Assembly: GCA_003290165.1 (NCBI GenBank)
Contig: QNQO01000555.1
Span: 186,001 to 250,000, forward strand
DNA: 64,000 nucleotides
Direction: 5' to 3'
DNA from: Berberis thunbergii
Taxonomy: Eukaryota; Streptophyta; Magnoliopsida; Ranunculales; Berberidaceae
The translations under genes were made by a program, and so were the position numbers. The notes under the pieces are model-generated. The model worked only from the letters and a program-made list of their open reading frames with translations, searched no databases and was not told the origin of the DNA. Position 1 is the stretch's first letter; every line of letters begins with the position of its first letter. This document shows, one piece after another, positions 11,788-24,454 of the stretch.

Positions 11788-12603
11788 CACTACAAAAAAA
11801 AAAACATTACTAGCTATGGAAATGAGCGACGGTTTTTTAAAACCATCGTTATTGAAACGATTTGCACTGCAACAAACCGTCGCTACTGCTTCTGATATTG
11901 TTTCATTACATAATTAAAAAAACCGTCGCTAAATATTTTGTGACGGCATAAAACATTCGCTAATACAAATATTTTGTGACGGCATAAAACTATCGCTAAT
12001 ACTCATATTAGCGACGGTATCCTCGTCGTCGCTAATATCTACTAATAAATTTCATTAGCTACGGTCGATTACCGTAGCTAATGGATTAAAAAAATATATA
12101 TATAAATAATATATATATATATATAAAACAAGTAGCGACGACATAAAAACCGTCGCTGAGCTTTATAAATAAATTTCATTAGCCACGGTAGAATACCGTA
12201 GCTAATGGTTTTTTTTTTAAATATATATATATAAACCCAGTTGCCGTCGCTAAGGTTCATAAAGAAATTTGACTCGTAGCTAATGGTTTTTAAAAAAAAT
12301 GAAATATATAAAAAACATGTAGCGATGGCTCTTGTGCCGTCGCTAAGCTTTACAAATTAAATTTCATTAGCCACGGTAGAATACCTTAACTAATGTTTTA
12401 AATATATATATAAACATGTAGCGATGGCTATTGTGCCTTCGCTAAGCTTTACAAATTAAATTTCATTAGCCAATGCCGTAGCTAATGTTTAAAAAAAAAT
12501 ATATATATATATATATAAACATGTAGCGACGGCTCTTGTTCCGTCGCTAAGCTTTACAAATTAAATTTCATTAGCCACGGTAGAATACCGTAGCTAATGG
12601 TTT

Positions 12604-12639
<36 letters not shown>

Positions 12640-12690
12640 CATTTAGCTCAATCCAAAAAATAGCCAAGTTTTACAAAGAATATTTTATTA
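11788..12690 (+). repeat. Left terminal and subterminal repeat array of CACTA-1
   Basis: About five units of roughly 105-115 bp follow each other. Each contains GTAGCGACGGCT, CCGTCGCTAAG, TTTCATTAGCCACGGTAG and CCGTAGCTAATGG, separated by (TA)n runs (around 12105, 12500 and 12606-12635). The short inverted words are the likely binding sites for the element's own DNA-binding protein. Confidence 0.85.
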
Positions 12691-12889
12691 GCTACGGCAA
12701 AAAAATGTCCCGAATAGAATATTTTAAAAAAATTAAACAAAAATAGAACCTCATCGCAACTGTCAATAACACCTAAAAACTTTAGCTCAATCCAACGCAC
12801 TAAAACAAACCACGTCACCGATCCGCGTGAAACCAAGTCAACCAATCCCCTTCAATTAACTCTCTCTATATATAAATTTAAATTTTACA

Positions 12890-12955
12890 GAGGAGAAGTC
12901 CGTCGTGGCAGAAAAGACCCCAGCAGCAGAGAAGAAACCCAAATCCAAGATAAAA
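12890..12955 (+). pseudogene. Possible histone H2B N-terminal tail fragment
   Basis: After a TTTTACAG acceptor-like sequence the frame reads EEKSVVAEKTPAAEKKPKSK. This lysine/alanine/glutamate/proline pattern is that of plant H2B tails. It soon departs from H2B. The assignment rests on composition and a short stretch, so it could be another lysine-rich protein. A real H2B C-terminus occurs separately at 33362-33574. Confidence 0.4.
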
Positions 12956-13359
12956 CTCTCACTTAACACCCATCCCGGCCGCCTTTCCCTAGATGCAAGA
13001 GATCTCAGATATTCTCTTTGATATAAGGAGGACGACGGTGGTGCTGTGGTGGTACTATCTGTCCCTTATTCTCTACTCTCTATCGCCTCCGCCCACTCCA
13101 ACCCCGCCATTTCCTGTGTGCGTCTTCTTCAGGTGAGAGATAAGGTTTAGTAAATCATAAATAATGCTAACATTTGTCGAATGTTAAAATTGCATACATT
13201 TGCCGAATGTTCTCTTTACCTTATATAATGGTGGTTGTTACTTCACTGCATGACTTAAGCAAATGAGGCTCATCGAGGGGAAATGTTCTTTGTAACAGGT
13301 TTTTTGAAAGAGAAGCCTTAGAATTTCTTTTAGCTACAGTTTCTTTGATACGGTATAAG

Positions 13360-13890
13360 CCGTCCCTGCATCTTACCCATATTCTCTTTGATATTCTTAC
13401 AGCCTTCCAATCACTTTTTTACTCTTTTTTACTAGTTGAAGGGCATTGGTTTTTATGCAAAGCGAAACATTGTTTCATATTTATAAAACTTGAAGACGCT
13501 CTTCATCAGAGGGATTTCATGGGAGACAACAGAGGAGAAGCTCATGGAGCGTTTCAACAATTATCAAGGATTACTAACTCTTTATCATTTTTTTTTCCTT
13601 TGATTGTTGCAGAAGCAACTCCCAAATTTGTCTTTCAACTAATGAATGTGAGAGGACTTAGCATTGCCCATGTTAAAAGCCACTTCAGGTATGAGAATGA
13701 TTTATAATTATTTTTTTTGGATCATCTCCTGCATCTTACCCATATCCTCTTTGATACTATTACTGCCTTTAAGTCAATGTTTTACTCATATCCTGCATTT
13801 TACCCATATCCTTCATCTTACTAATATAATTTTTTTACTCATCATTTTATTTTTGATCATCTCTTGCATCTTACCCATATCCTTCATTTT
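13360..13890. repeat. Dispersed short repeat CATCTTACCCATATCCT
   Basis: TGCATCTTACCCATAT followed by TCTCTTTGATA recurs near 13370, 13730 and 13870, with partial copies near 13790. The repeats bracket the captured GARP exon at 13613-13688. Confidence 0.55.
13613..13688 (+). pseudogene. Captured GARP (G2-like) transcription factor exon
   Basis: A 76-bp exon with acceptor GTTGCAG and donor CAGGTATGAG encodes ATPKFVFQLMNVRGLSIAHVKSHF. This is the second half of the GARP DNA-binding motif (consensus ATPKLVLQLMNVKGLSIAHVKSHLQMYR). The exon ends where GARP genes usually have an intron, inside SHLQ. Both splice sites are kept, so the piece was copied from genomic DNA rather than from mRNA. The rest of the gene is absent. 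Confidence 0.78.
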
Positions 13891-14254
13891 TTTTAGGGCG
13901 GAAGATTGTTTAATTTCTTTAAAATTTGAAGACGCTTTGAATTTGGACGGGGAGAAAATTTTATTATGATTGAAAAGGCATGGACACTCCGAATTTTTCT
14001 TTCCAAAATCGTATTTGTTGTTTTTTAATAGTATAAACCTTGATTCAAAATTGGTCAGTTTTAGTTTGTCCTTGATTGTAAATTCATGTAAGCTTTCTGC
14101 TTATGTAGCCCCCTGAATCATATATTGATATATAATATCAATTTGGGGTTGATAGAGTATAAACTTGTTTGGGATTTACAAATAAAAACACTTTGTTACG
14201 CTTTATGCCATCCATAAGTGTTTATTTGAAAAACAATAATATATTGATGAAAAA

Positions 14255-14312
14255 TTTACTTAGACACGGTATAATAACCGTAGCTAACGGTTTTTGCCGT
14301 CCCTAATCGATT
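14255..14312 (+). repeat. Internal copy of a CACTA-1 subterminal block
   Basis: ACACGGTATAATAACCGTAGCTAACGG and CCGTCCCTAATCG match the subterminal words at 11820-12690. They lie 1.6 kb further inside the element, downstream of the H2B-like and GARP fragments. Confidence 0.65.
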
Positions 14313-14404
14313 AAAAAATTACACAAAATAAAAACCTTTCGGCGCGAATAAAATTGGGAATTCAGCGTAGTTTTGTGAAGAGCGTATTGTAGAGGAATTG
14401 CTTT

Positions 14405-14670
14405 GAGAGGACGAAGCAATGAGAGGAAGAATCATTAAGAGGAAGAACCCTATTTTGAGAGGAAGAAGGTTTGGAAGAGTGCTTTTGAGAGGACGAAGGT
14501 TTGACATCCCTCGTTACGGTATTTTGAGAGGAAGAAGCGTTGCGAGGAAGACGCGCGATTTTGAGAGGAGGAAGCTGTGGGAGGAAGAAGGTCTGAGAGG
14601 AAGAACCCTATTTTGAAAAGAAGAACCCTCGATTTTGAGAGGAAGAAGGTCTGATAGGAAGAACCCGCAC
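14405..14670 (+). repeat. Low-complexity tandem repeat TTTTGAGAGGAAGAAGG
   Basis: About ten units of GAGAGGAAGAA with variants. The frames reading LRGR or its complement are products of the repeat and not genes. Confidence 0.75.
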
Positions 14671-16800
14671 CGCGTCAATTGCTGAGGGGCCTGGAATCCT
14701 TCTGCATCCAAGCATTGGGCGCAAATTAGGAAGATCATCTCATTCTTCATCTTCTTCAACTTCAAGGTGGGAGAAATTTGGGGTTTTTGTGCTCTACTAA
14801 GGGTTCAAGGTCAGTAAAAATCAAATATCTCACTTAGGTTTATATTGTTTTGAAAATTTTAGTCTAAAGATGGAAGAAGAATTCATAGACTCACAGACTT
14901 TATATTGTTTTTGCAAATTTTAGTCTAAAGATGCAAATTTTTTATATTGTTTTGAACTGTAAAAGGCTTTTTGTACATTCATGAACTCACAGACTCACAA
15001 ATTTTTTTATACATTCATGAACTCAAGGTGTAATCAACTTTTTGTTTTTCTTCACCAAAGCTTATCCTTCTAAATGGCCCTCCAACACCACTCAGATTTG
15101 TGAGCCACTCCTAAAATTTTAGGGAGTTCTAATATTTATTTGGTCTGAAAATGTTAAAGAGTTGCAACTCGAAACGAAAAATGCACGGACATTTTCAACT
15201 ATAAACAAAATGGGAGTTGTTATTTGTGAAACTGTACAACTCTTAAAAATTTTGTGTCTGACATAAAACTATGCCAATATTCTTAACTAGACCTATTTTA
15301 ATCAAAATTTTTAAAGGGTCTGTTTGCACCATTGATTTGGAAAAGAAGGGGAGTACGTCATTAATAAAACATCGATAGACTTCCCTGTTTCTTTCCTCAA
15401 TGGACAAGGTTTCCTTTTGTTTTCTAGACCAAGACTAAAGGTTAGCATTCCTACCATACAATAAAAATTCACAGTTTTAACTTTTGTTTTGCTGTTTTCT
15501 TTCATCTAAAGAAAAGAACCAACCCCTCTATCCCTGCTTTTGGTTTGAATTCCAATAGGCCCTACTTTGTCAAGAATACTTAAACATCTATACAAAAACT
15601 TACAAAAACAGTTGATTTGTGTCACATTGTATAAGGTATAGATTGCTCGAAAAGGAAATAAATAAACTTCCATTAACTCGATCACCTTTTACTTTGTCGG
15701 CCAAAATGAATCTGTGAAGGCTATGCTCCCACTGCTAAATCATATCTTTCCCCTAAGGCCTAAGGTAAGTTGCTAGTAGTGATCATTGCCTCATGCATGG
15801 AGCTTGGAAACTTTGCTAAGCCTGAGGATAAGTAACCACAAGCCACATGCATGCATTACTATGTTTTCCTACAAAAAGAAAGTGTTAAGCAAACCCTATA
15901 AAAAAAAAACCATGACCTACAAACTACTAACTGCAACAATACTACAACATCCTCAAACCCAAGCCATGTGAGTTCATTTCAAATGCCTTTCCTTACATGT
16001 TCAAATTTAGCAAAACTTTTTCATGGAGCTCAAGTGTAATTTAATGAATTATTAATTCTTCTTACGATCTATAGCAATAGAAGTGGATGGTAGAATGAAT
16101 CAGACCATCCACACTTTTGATGTATTTTAAGTGTACCAACCAATTGTGAAATGCTTGATTAGATTGGTTTTGTTTTGACCATGTTAGTGCCCTGCTTTTC
16201 TTGACCATGTTAGTGCCCTGCTTTTCTTGCATTTTTTTTTTCATACTAGGGCATTCAAAATAATAAAAAGGAATATGCATGACAATGCAAACTTGTCATG
16301 AAACTAAGGTGTTCTCTAATAACAACTTAGCTTATGCTTCGAGCCCGCTTAGGGTTAATGATTTCAAATTCTCGTTTACTTCTAATTATTCTGCATTTGG
16401 CTTGCTTACTTTTTATGTGAAGTTGAAAATGAATATATACAACTACTTTGAGAGAGACATGCCATAAGCGTGGAATAATAAATTATTAGCTAATGGGTAG
16501 ATATGCCATAAGCGTGCAGTATCCTGCTTGTTTCTTTCATTTTGTACTTTGGGTTCGTTTGATATATTTGGGTTGATCCCTCATTTGCATGGCTTTTAGG
16601 GATAGAACATCATACAGAAATAACATATTGAGTTTGTAAAACCTTACAAGAGCAAGCTTCAAATTTGAATAGCCGTAAAAGATAATGTATAATATATACT
16701 TGTTTTACTTTATCTTTTTAAAAGAATAAATTTTTGCTTTTCATATATGTCAATTAATAAATTCATCTTTATACTATTATCCAGGCTAAGTTAGATTCCA
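14671..16800. other. no recognisable gene; one 27-bp tandem duplication
   Basis: AT-rich spacer within CACTA-1. At about 16177-16230, TTGACCATGTTAGTGCCCTG...CTTTTC is repeated back to back. A polyA run near 15900 and small open frames show no family resemblance. Confidence 0.5.
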
Positions 16801-16802
16801 AC

Positions 16803-17310
16803 ATGGAAAAAGATTGGATTGAGCATAATCGTCTCAACACCGAATATGAATTAGGGCTCCGCACCTTCCTTAATGATGCTTTTGATTTGTCGTCTTTTCA
16901 TGGAAAGATAAAATGTCCATGCAAAAGGTGTTGTAACAGGCATTTCCATGTTCGTGACATTGTTCAGGAACATCTAAACATTTCTGGGTGGGATGGTCAG
17001 TATGCCAAAGGTATATGGGTACACCACGGTGAATTGGAAGTATTGGATGCATGGGCAGATGAAGAAGATTCAGAGGAAGAGGACGATATGGAAGGCATGT
17101 TACATGACGCATTTGGGCATTCACCAATTATGGGTGAACAAGAAAACATTCACCATGAACCAAATGAAGAGGCAAGGTCATTTTACAAGTTAGTTGAGGA
17201 AGCTGAGCAAGAGCTATACCCTGGTTGCAAGAACTTCAACAAGTTGTCCTGCCTTGTCCACTTGTTTCACCTAAAGTGTCTAAATGGTTGGACCAGCAAA
17301 TCTGTAACTC
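16803..17310 (+). CDS. CACTA transposase N-terminus (Transpos_assoc domain), running into CDC48 sequence
   Basis: The open frame (16803-17384) starts MEKDWIEHNRLNTEYELG and carries KIKCPCKRCCNRHFH...VQEHLNISGWDGQY...WVHHGE. This is the transposase-associated, Cys-rich domain at the front of En/Spm TNP2 proteins. An acidic stretch (DEEDSEEEDD) and the start of the transposase core (LYPGCKNFNKLSCLVHLFHLKCLNGWTSKS) follow. The catalytic core is missing: right after KS the DNA becomes CDC48 sequence in another frame, and the ORF ends at 17384. The frame up to the junction has no stops, so a short protein could still be made. Confidence 0.82.
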
Positions 17311-17314
17311 ACCT

Positions 17315-17648
<334 letters not shown>

Positions 17649-17912
17649 TGATTATAATTTTTCTTGGATATGTTGGTGCTGATATTTGGAAGGATACAAA
17701 TGTTGATTGATTCTCATTCAAAGATATCAAGTACTAACACCTGGTTTTGTCTTGCAGTTGTTGCCTTGCAACTATTTCAACCCCGCCCAGTCTTCATCTC
17801 GTAGTAGTAAATTAGTCTATCTAAAATCTGTATCTCCCATCTTTACTGAGAAAACATAGCTACTCTGTTTCTGCATAATCTCTGTTTCTGCTTAACCGAC
17901 TTTTTGTGTGCC

Positions 17913-18520
17913 ATGGCTGAATCTTCTTCTGAAATCCTTCTTGATCTGGAGCTCCGTCTGTTTTGATGTTCCCACAGAACCACCAACACTCCAGCCGTTG
18001 TGCGAGAACATAATCCTCTTCATACCATGATCGAGAGTGTCATCAAATCAATTGAGAAGGGAGACTACATTGAAGCTCTGTCTTCTGGAGCTGCCCATTT
18101 TGTCTTCAATGGCACTGAAGATGAATCCTTAAAGTTCCAATACTCTAATGATTCGGCAAACCAGTTTTATTCTCTAATAGAAAAGCAAATTGATTCCTTC
18201 CTCTTTCAAAGTGAGGCGGATAGGTCTTGCCGTGCTCTTCTTCCCATGTGCATTGGTGTCTCTGCCTTTCTAGCTTTTACACAGAACAATGTCACTGGGT
18301 GAGTCTGCATTACTTACAAATTCTTTTACTCGTTATTAGATTATTTCCTAATGTTGTTAATTTGGTTTACTTGCAGACCTTGTAAAGATTTTCCTTCACT
18401 TCCTTTTCCCTTTTTGCTGTTGTCCAAAGGAGATAAAAACGTTGGATTGGAGTGGGACATATGGGCTCGTAATCAGCTCATGTCTACCGGTTCGGAATTG
18501 CTCGGAAAGTTTTCAATTCC
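17913..18520 (+). pseudogene. Captured TTC27-like (tetratricopeptide repeat protein 27) 5' exons
   Basis: A 5' leader from about 17760 reaches an ATG at 17913 (MAESSSEILLDLELRLF, then a stop). Another frame continues as HNPLHTMIESVIKSIEKGDYIEALSSGAAHFVF...SCRALLPMCIGVSAFLAFTQNNVTG up to a GTGAG donor at 18299. Exon two (18377-18520) encodes PSLPFPFLLLSKGDKNVGLEWDIWARNQLMSTGSELLGKFS. This is the N-terminal part of plant TTC27 homologues. A frameshift near the start breaks it, the TPR region is missing, and the intron is kept. Confidence 0.75.
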
Positions 18521-19065
18521 GTAGGTATTTTCATATTCAGGTTCAAGTTGTTAATGATAGAATACGACATACATACTAGTTTTATTGATTCAAATAGTAA
18601 CATCTATTTGTTTGGAGCACTTAAAGCATTTAGGCTCCCCTCTGTTTATTGCCAAAATATGTGGTTTTGTCAATGAAAGAGACAGATGACAATTGAAGCC
18701 GACAGTGGCCTTTTTTGAAACCTTAGATGTGAAGTAACTACTTTCCCTAATGAGAAGTGATAAATTGATATCAAGACATAAGGGGCACTCTGATCATGTA
18801 TTCCTTTAAGCTGCATCTTCTTACTTATATTTTCTAGTCTTTCTAGCAATCATGCAGATTTTTCTCATTTGCACAGGTCATGAATGGCAATTATGGACAT
18901 TCCAAGTAAATAACTTGGTTACTTTCCTTTGACATGGCACAGTGGTCATTGTGGTTTGTTATTTTCGGAATATAAACACATTTTTCATATAATGCATTGT
19001 TCACACTACATACCAGAAGGCTTTGATGTTTTCGGTACTCATTACATTGTTTTGGTTTGTTACAG

Positions 19066-22000
19066 GATAAGATAAACCCTGAGGTGAGTTCACGTAAATT
19101 GAATAGAGCTATCATGGCTCAGTTGGTGAAAGTTCATAGAGAGACTGATTTGGGTATGAGGCTTCCTGCTTATGATGGGAGGAGCAGCCTTTATACTGCT
19201 GAATTGCTTCCCTTTACTTCAAAGGAATTCAGTGTAATTCTAGTTGATGAAGATGACGTGATTGGCATTGCAAGGTTCGTTGCTAACTCGTGTTTGGCTC
19301 AAATTTTATTTCCCCTTCGGTTTTGTTTGTGTGGTTTTTTATGAATTGGTAATTTTTAATATTATTGAAATAATTGTAAATGGGAATTTTTGAGGTTGTT
19401 AAAAAGTTCAATTAATATGCATGAAGATTCTAATATAGCCTCAAATACTCAAACCAGAAAGCGGGAGTTTAAAGTAGCGATCAAGTTAGCAGCTCGTGCT
19501 GACATGCAACAATTGCGTCAGTTTCTTGCTGGAAAGGTAGATGATGCTCCTAAAGTCACAATTCAAGTTCTTGATGTTGTCTTGAGAGAACTGTCCTCCC
19601 AAATGTACATTTTCTTGATGGAGTAGCTCAGTTGTAGAAAAATGTTTATTCTCAACGTACAATTTGATTTAATGCAATTTTAGAGTTGTTTTGGTAGTTC
19701 TGATGTAAAAATGATGTTCGACCTGGAATTAATTACATTAGATGCATGTGGTGAGGGTGATGTGATTTACTAATTTCATTTGAAATTTTGATTGAAATTT
19801 TAGGTATCTGTCAATCGGGCGATCCTTCTACTTCCCTGACGTCAAAAAATCACAACGGTTGGGTGAAGGATTACAATTCTGGCGTGGATTCTACCAGAGT
19901 ATAAGGCCAACTCAGATGGGCTTGTCTCTAAATATTGGTAATTAGTTTTATGTTTCTTCTTTTAGATTTCTTTTATCTATTTGGTACAAGATGGTGCTTT
20001 ATAATGTTTCACAGTTTCAATTTACTGAATTCTCATCGTTGCAGATATGTCAAGTGCTGCTTTTATGGAACCACTTCCTGTCATTGACTTTGTTGCTCAG
20101 ATCCTCGGCAAAGACATATTATCAAGGCCACTATCTAATGCAGATCGAGTTAAGGTATGCTACTGTGCATTGTTGAATCTCAAAATTGAACTATTGCAAA
20201 AACTGTTTCGGTCCATTTCTTTGGTGATATAGTTTTGTCATTTAAAACATGTTCAAGTGTTGAGCTTATTAGTTCAGAAGGAAGTGAGGAAATAGATGGT
20301 CATTTTACCTATGCTAATCGTTTCTGTATACCATTGTTTTTGTTTTGAGTATCCTATAATTTGCTAGACACGTCTTCTATGGCCATGACCCCATGACACC
20401 AAGTTTGACTAATGCCAAACATTCATCTACACAATCACACCACTAACAACTCACTGTAACATGTTGATCTTAGGCGATCCTGAGATAAGAGTGTGCAATT
20501 AAGTAATTTAGCTAGCTTACTTGAGAACTTGTGGAAAAAGTTTATGATTTTGTTTTGGAAGCAAATTTGCTCTATAGAAGAGGGGCAGAATTAATGAATG
20601 TGTGCCACTACTTGCAAGTTAAGAAGGCTCTCAGAGGTGTCAAAGTGGAGATTACACAAAGGGGAAATGTACGGCGAAAATATCGTGTTTCTGGGTTGAC
20701 TTCACAACCTACCCGGGAATTGATGTAGGATTCTTAATCAATATTACTTTTCGGTTCTTTTATTCACAGTTATTTTAAGTTTTACATCTTGGGCCATAGA
20801 TTCTCAATAATCCCTTTTTAACAGTTTTCCAGTTGATGCACAAATGAATATGAAATCAGTTGTTGAATATTTCCAAGAGATGTATAGCTTCACCATTCAG
20901 CATTCTCAACTTCCTTGCCTTCAGGTAGGAAGTGACAAGAAGGCAAATTATTTGCCAATGAAGGTGAGTTCAAAATCTTTTTAACATACTGTATATAGCT
21001 ATTTTATTGAATGTGATTATGGATTTGTCTATCTGTGTACTTATTGTCTTCTCATAATTCAATTATCAACTGCTAACGTTGCCAGGCTTGTAAAATTGTT
21101 GAGGGACAAAGGTATACCAAAAGGTTGAATGACAAACAAATAACTTCCTTGTTAAAAGTTGCATGCCAAAGACCTCGAGCGAAAGAAACAGACATTCTGC
21201 AGGTCATTCTTTCTAAACCTATATCAAGTGTTTTCATAAAGCGGCATTTCTTTTGGAAATATTTTTCATAGCTATACTGCTCGAGTGGCCATAGTAGTGA
21301 AATTCCTTTTCATTTTTTCATGACAACAGTTCAAGTGGTAGAAATGTTAAACACGTGAAGCTGACATTGATATTTTTCAGACAGTTCATCAAAATGGATT
21401 TGAGCAAGATCCCTATGCAAGAGAGTTTGGCATCAACATTAGTGATAGTCTTGCATCAGTTGAGGCTAGAGTGCTTCCTGCCCCATGAGTAACTAGAAAT
21501 TGATTATTTGATTCTTGTTGTTTTTTTGCATCAATCTCTTCTCTGATTTATCTGCTCACACTTTCTTTGTTTGTGTTGTTTTCTGATAGCTGAAATATAA
21601 TGATAACGGAAAGGAGAAAGAGTGTTTGCCTCAAGTCGGTCAATGGAATATGGTGAACAAGGTATCATACATTCATATAATTTATTTTATGTTAAACATA
21701 CTGCAAATGAAAGGTGTTGCTAACTTTACCTGTTTTTATTGAAAAATTACAATATAGTGAACCTGGTTCCGATGTTTTTTATTTGATACAGAAAATGATA
21801 AATGGAAGCACTATAAATTATTGGGCTTGTATCAACTTTTCACAAGGTGTTCAAGATAGCATTGTTCGTGGTTTTTGTCAGGAGCTGGCACACACCTGCC
21901 AACTCTCAGGCATGGCCAACTCTCAGGCATGGTAAGGTTTCCTGATTCGGTAGTCCTATTGATCTTTGGCAGGTTCTAATTTGCTTTGTTTCTATTTTTT

Positions 22001-22216
22001 GGTGGGTCGTCTCTGATGAATTTGCACCCGTATGAGTAAATATATCCCCCCATCCCTAATGGACTTAGTGGCCTAAACTGACACATTGTTCTTTAACCAT
22101 AGGAATTCAACCGTGAACCAGTCATTCCTAGATATTCAGCTAGACTCGATCAAGTAGAGAAAGCATTAAGATATGTGTTCAATGCAGCAATGAGCAAACT
22201 CAAAGGCAAAGAGTTA
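19066..22216 (+). pseudogene. AGO10: Captured ARGONAUTE10 (PINHEAD/ZWILLE)-like fragment, N to MID start, without PIWI
   Basis: Eleven exons with mostly canonical introns run from DKINPEVSSRKLNRAIM (19066) to VIPRYSARLDQVEKALRYVF...KGKEL (22216). Blocks in order: N domain, linker ([17 protein letters not shown]), PAZ ([16 protein letters not shown]...[17 protein letters not shown]...[20 protein letters not shown]), L2 ([22 protein letters not shown]), and the beginning of MID. The PIWI slicer domain with its catalytic acidic residues is absent. The wording is closer to AGO10 than to AGO1. Defects: exon 2 acceptor unclear, a base change at the exon 5 acceptor that shifts frame, a conserved Trp at the exon 8/9 junction reading TGA, and an 18-bp duplication near 21897-21931. 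It is unlikely to make a full product, but is transcribable in sense with the transposase. Confidence 0.9.
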
Positions 22217-22748
22217 GTGATACCTTGAATTACAAGAACATTTATCACATACCTTTTTTTTTTAAATCTTATAATCTAAGCAACTAACACTGATTAAACG
22301 TTTAGTCTGGATCGTAAAAAAGAGTTTAAATGTTTCTAAGTAAATGTGTTAAAGAATTGGGAAACATAAGCTTTGTAGTGTATATTCATTTTTTTTTCGT
22401 ACTATTTTTTTATCCTAATATTATCCTGTCATTTTGTCCAATATGTTGTACATGTATTGGGCATTACCGTACACGTCTTTTCATTGTTACTTGGGAGTTG
22501 GAAATTTATCAGCATTTAACTTCAACCTAGAAATAATAATGACTATTAATTCATTTCAAGCACATTTTTGCTGTAATGAATAGCATATCATCTTGCAATT
22601 GCTAAATTGTGAGAGAAAACGATGGTCCTAGTAATTTTGATGTTATTTACTTGTTGTCACACTTAAATTTCTGATTAGTTTGACCTTTATTTTATTGTCA
22701 TATTTTTAGCACTTGCTGATAGTTGTATGTTTGTTGTTGTCCTCATCA

Positions 22749-22900
22749 GCGAATGCTCTTTAAGAGAAGCAGCTTCATCTGTCTATGCGGAGGTTTGTGC
22801 ACCATACCATACATGGGCATTCAGGACTGCAATTTTTGCGGGAATGTATGCACTTCCTTCGAGGGAACAACTATTAGTGAAACTCAATGAAAGCGGTAAG
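22749..22900 (+). pseudogene. Captured ACD11-like glycolipid-transfer protein exon
   Basis: The frame reads CSLREAASSVYAEVCAPYHTWAFRTAIFAGMYALPSREQLLVKLNE. This resembles the C-terminal helices of ACD11-type sphingolipid-transfer (GLTP-fold) proteins, with the conserved PYHxW and GMYxLP words. Only this one exon is visible. It is followed by SGKTNLRMET, which may be a scrap of the next captured gene (Rab proteins carry SAKTNLNVE). Confidence 0.6.
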
Positions 22901-23422
22901 ACAAATTTAAGAATGGAAACATGATTTCTTTTACTCAATGATAAGTGCACAAAACAAGGGTACCTAGAGTTAGCAATTTAGTGGCCATATAGATTGTAGG
23001 GTGTGTTGGAAGTACCTCCTTTATTGTTACTTAGGAAGTGATTAATCTAGAATCTTCGAATCACAACATTTGGTCTAGGTATGTTGACATCAGAAGTTGT
23101 CATAAACTACCACACTAGTTTCTATCAACCAGTCGCAATGTAATACAGGAGCTATATGCAGATGGTTAGTGACGTGCATGTCTTAGAATACTTGAGACTT
23201 CTTAATTAGTTGCAACTTGCATTCGAAATTGTATGAATTTAAGCCCATGTCATAATTCATAAGGAGAGAGGTTAAATAAAATCAAATATTTTCAAGATAT
23301 TTAGTGCCTTTTGTCCAACTCCAAGTGCACGACCAACCCTACCTTTTCTGTTATGCATTTTGGAATATTATATTGCCCCCATCACATTCAGTGTGTAATT
23401 TGAATTAAATCTCCTTTTCCAG

Positions 23423-23485
23423 GTTGTGCATACTTCCAAGGGTCAAGCACTTGCTGATGAGTATGGTATCAAGTTCTTTGAGACT
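23423..23485 (+). pseudogene. Captured RABE1/Rab8 GTPase exon
   Basis: A 63-bp exon with acceptor TTTCCAG and donor ACTGTAAG encodes VVHTSKGQALADEYGIKFFET. This is the segment just before the SAKTN (G5) guanine-binding motif of plant Rab8/RABE1. It is too short for function. The intact splice sites again point to capture of genomic DNA. Confidence 0.8.
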
Positions 23486-23849
23486 GTAAGAATTTTACTT
23501 TGTGGGATGATCTATATTGTGTGCAAGATCACCTGAATTGTTGTATGTAAAAATTTTGTTTTATGTCCCATAGATGATCACTATGATTTATGTAGTTATT
23601 TAATTTTACGTGAGTTATATCTCAATTTGAGTTTGACAGAGTATTTGGGATTGTATTTTTTTGTGATGGACAATTTATTGAGTATACGAAAATTAATATA
23701 ATTTTGTTCAGGTTTATGATGCTTATTCTGAATGACAAAAAAAAGGATATGCCAAATCTTAAAATTAATATAATTTTATTATAAAAAAATTCGTTATTCA
23801 ATTTTATTTTGTCAGTGGCGGCAACAACCGTCACAGTTTTGTCAAATTG

Positions 23850-24390
23850 ATTTGAAGATTAGCCATGACAATCTATCGTCGCTAATGGTTATTTCGATTC
23901 GGAACTTAGCGACGACACGAAGCCGTCGCTAACTAGCCACGGTAATATGTCGTCGCTAATATGTATTTGGATTTGGAACTTAGCGACGACACGAAGCCGT
24001 CGCTAAGTGGCCACGGTAATATGTCGTTGCTAATATGTTTTTGGATTTGGAACTTAGCGATGGCAAGAAGCCGTCGCTAACTAGCCACGGTAAAATGTGG
24101 TTGCTATTGTTCACGTTAGCGACGGTAAAATACCATCGCTAGTTTTCATTTAGCCACAACTTCAGCCACATTTTTAAATAACTTTAGCGACTGCACTTTT
24201 CAAATTAGCGACGGTGTTTAGTTGTCACAAATTAGCCATGGCTAGTTTACCGTTGCTGATTCAAATAGCGACGATTGTAGTAGATACGGTATTGCGACGG
24301 TCGTTGTGCCGTCGCTGATTCCTTTTAGCTACGGTTTTGGAACAATTAGCAACGGTTTTAACCGTTGCTGATTTCAATTTTTTTGTAGTG
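23850..24390 (+). repeat. Right subterminal repeat array and terminus of CACTA-1
   Basis: Three units of about 77 bp (TTTGGAACTTAGCGACGACACGAAGCCGTCGCTAA...AGCCACGGTAATATGTCG) precede more scattered GCGACGG/CCGTTGC words. The end is ATTTTTTTGTAGTG at 24390. Confidence 0.88.
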
Positions 24391-24454
24391 CATTCGTGGT
24401 GATCAGAAAGTGAACATCCCTGTCATCCTGGCACCAAAGCCTGAAGAGACATAA

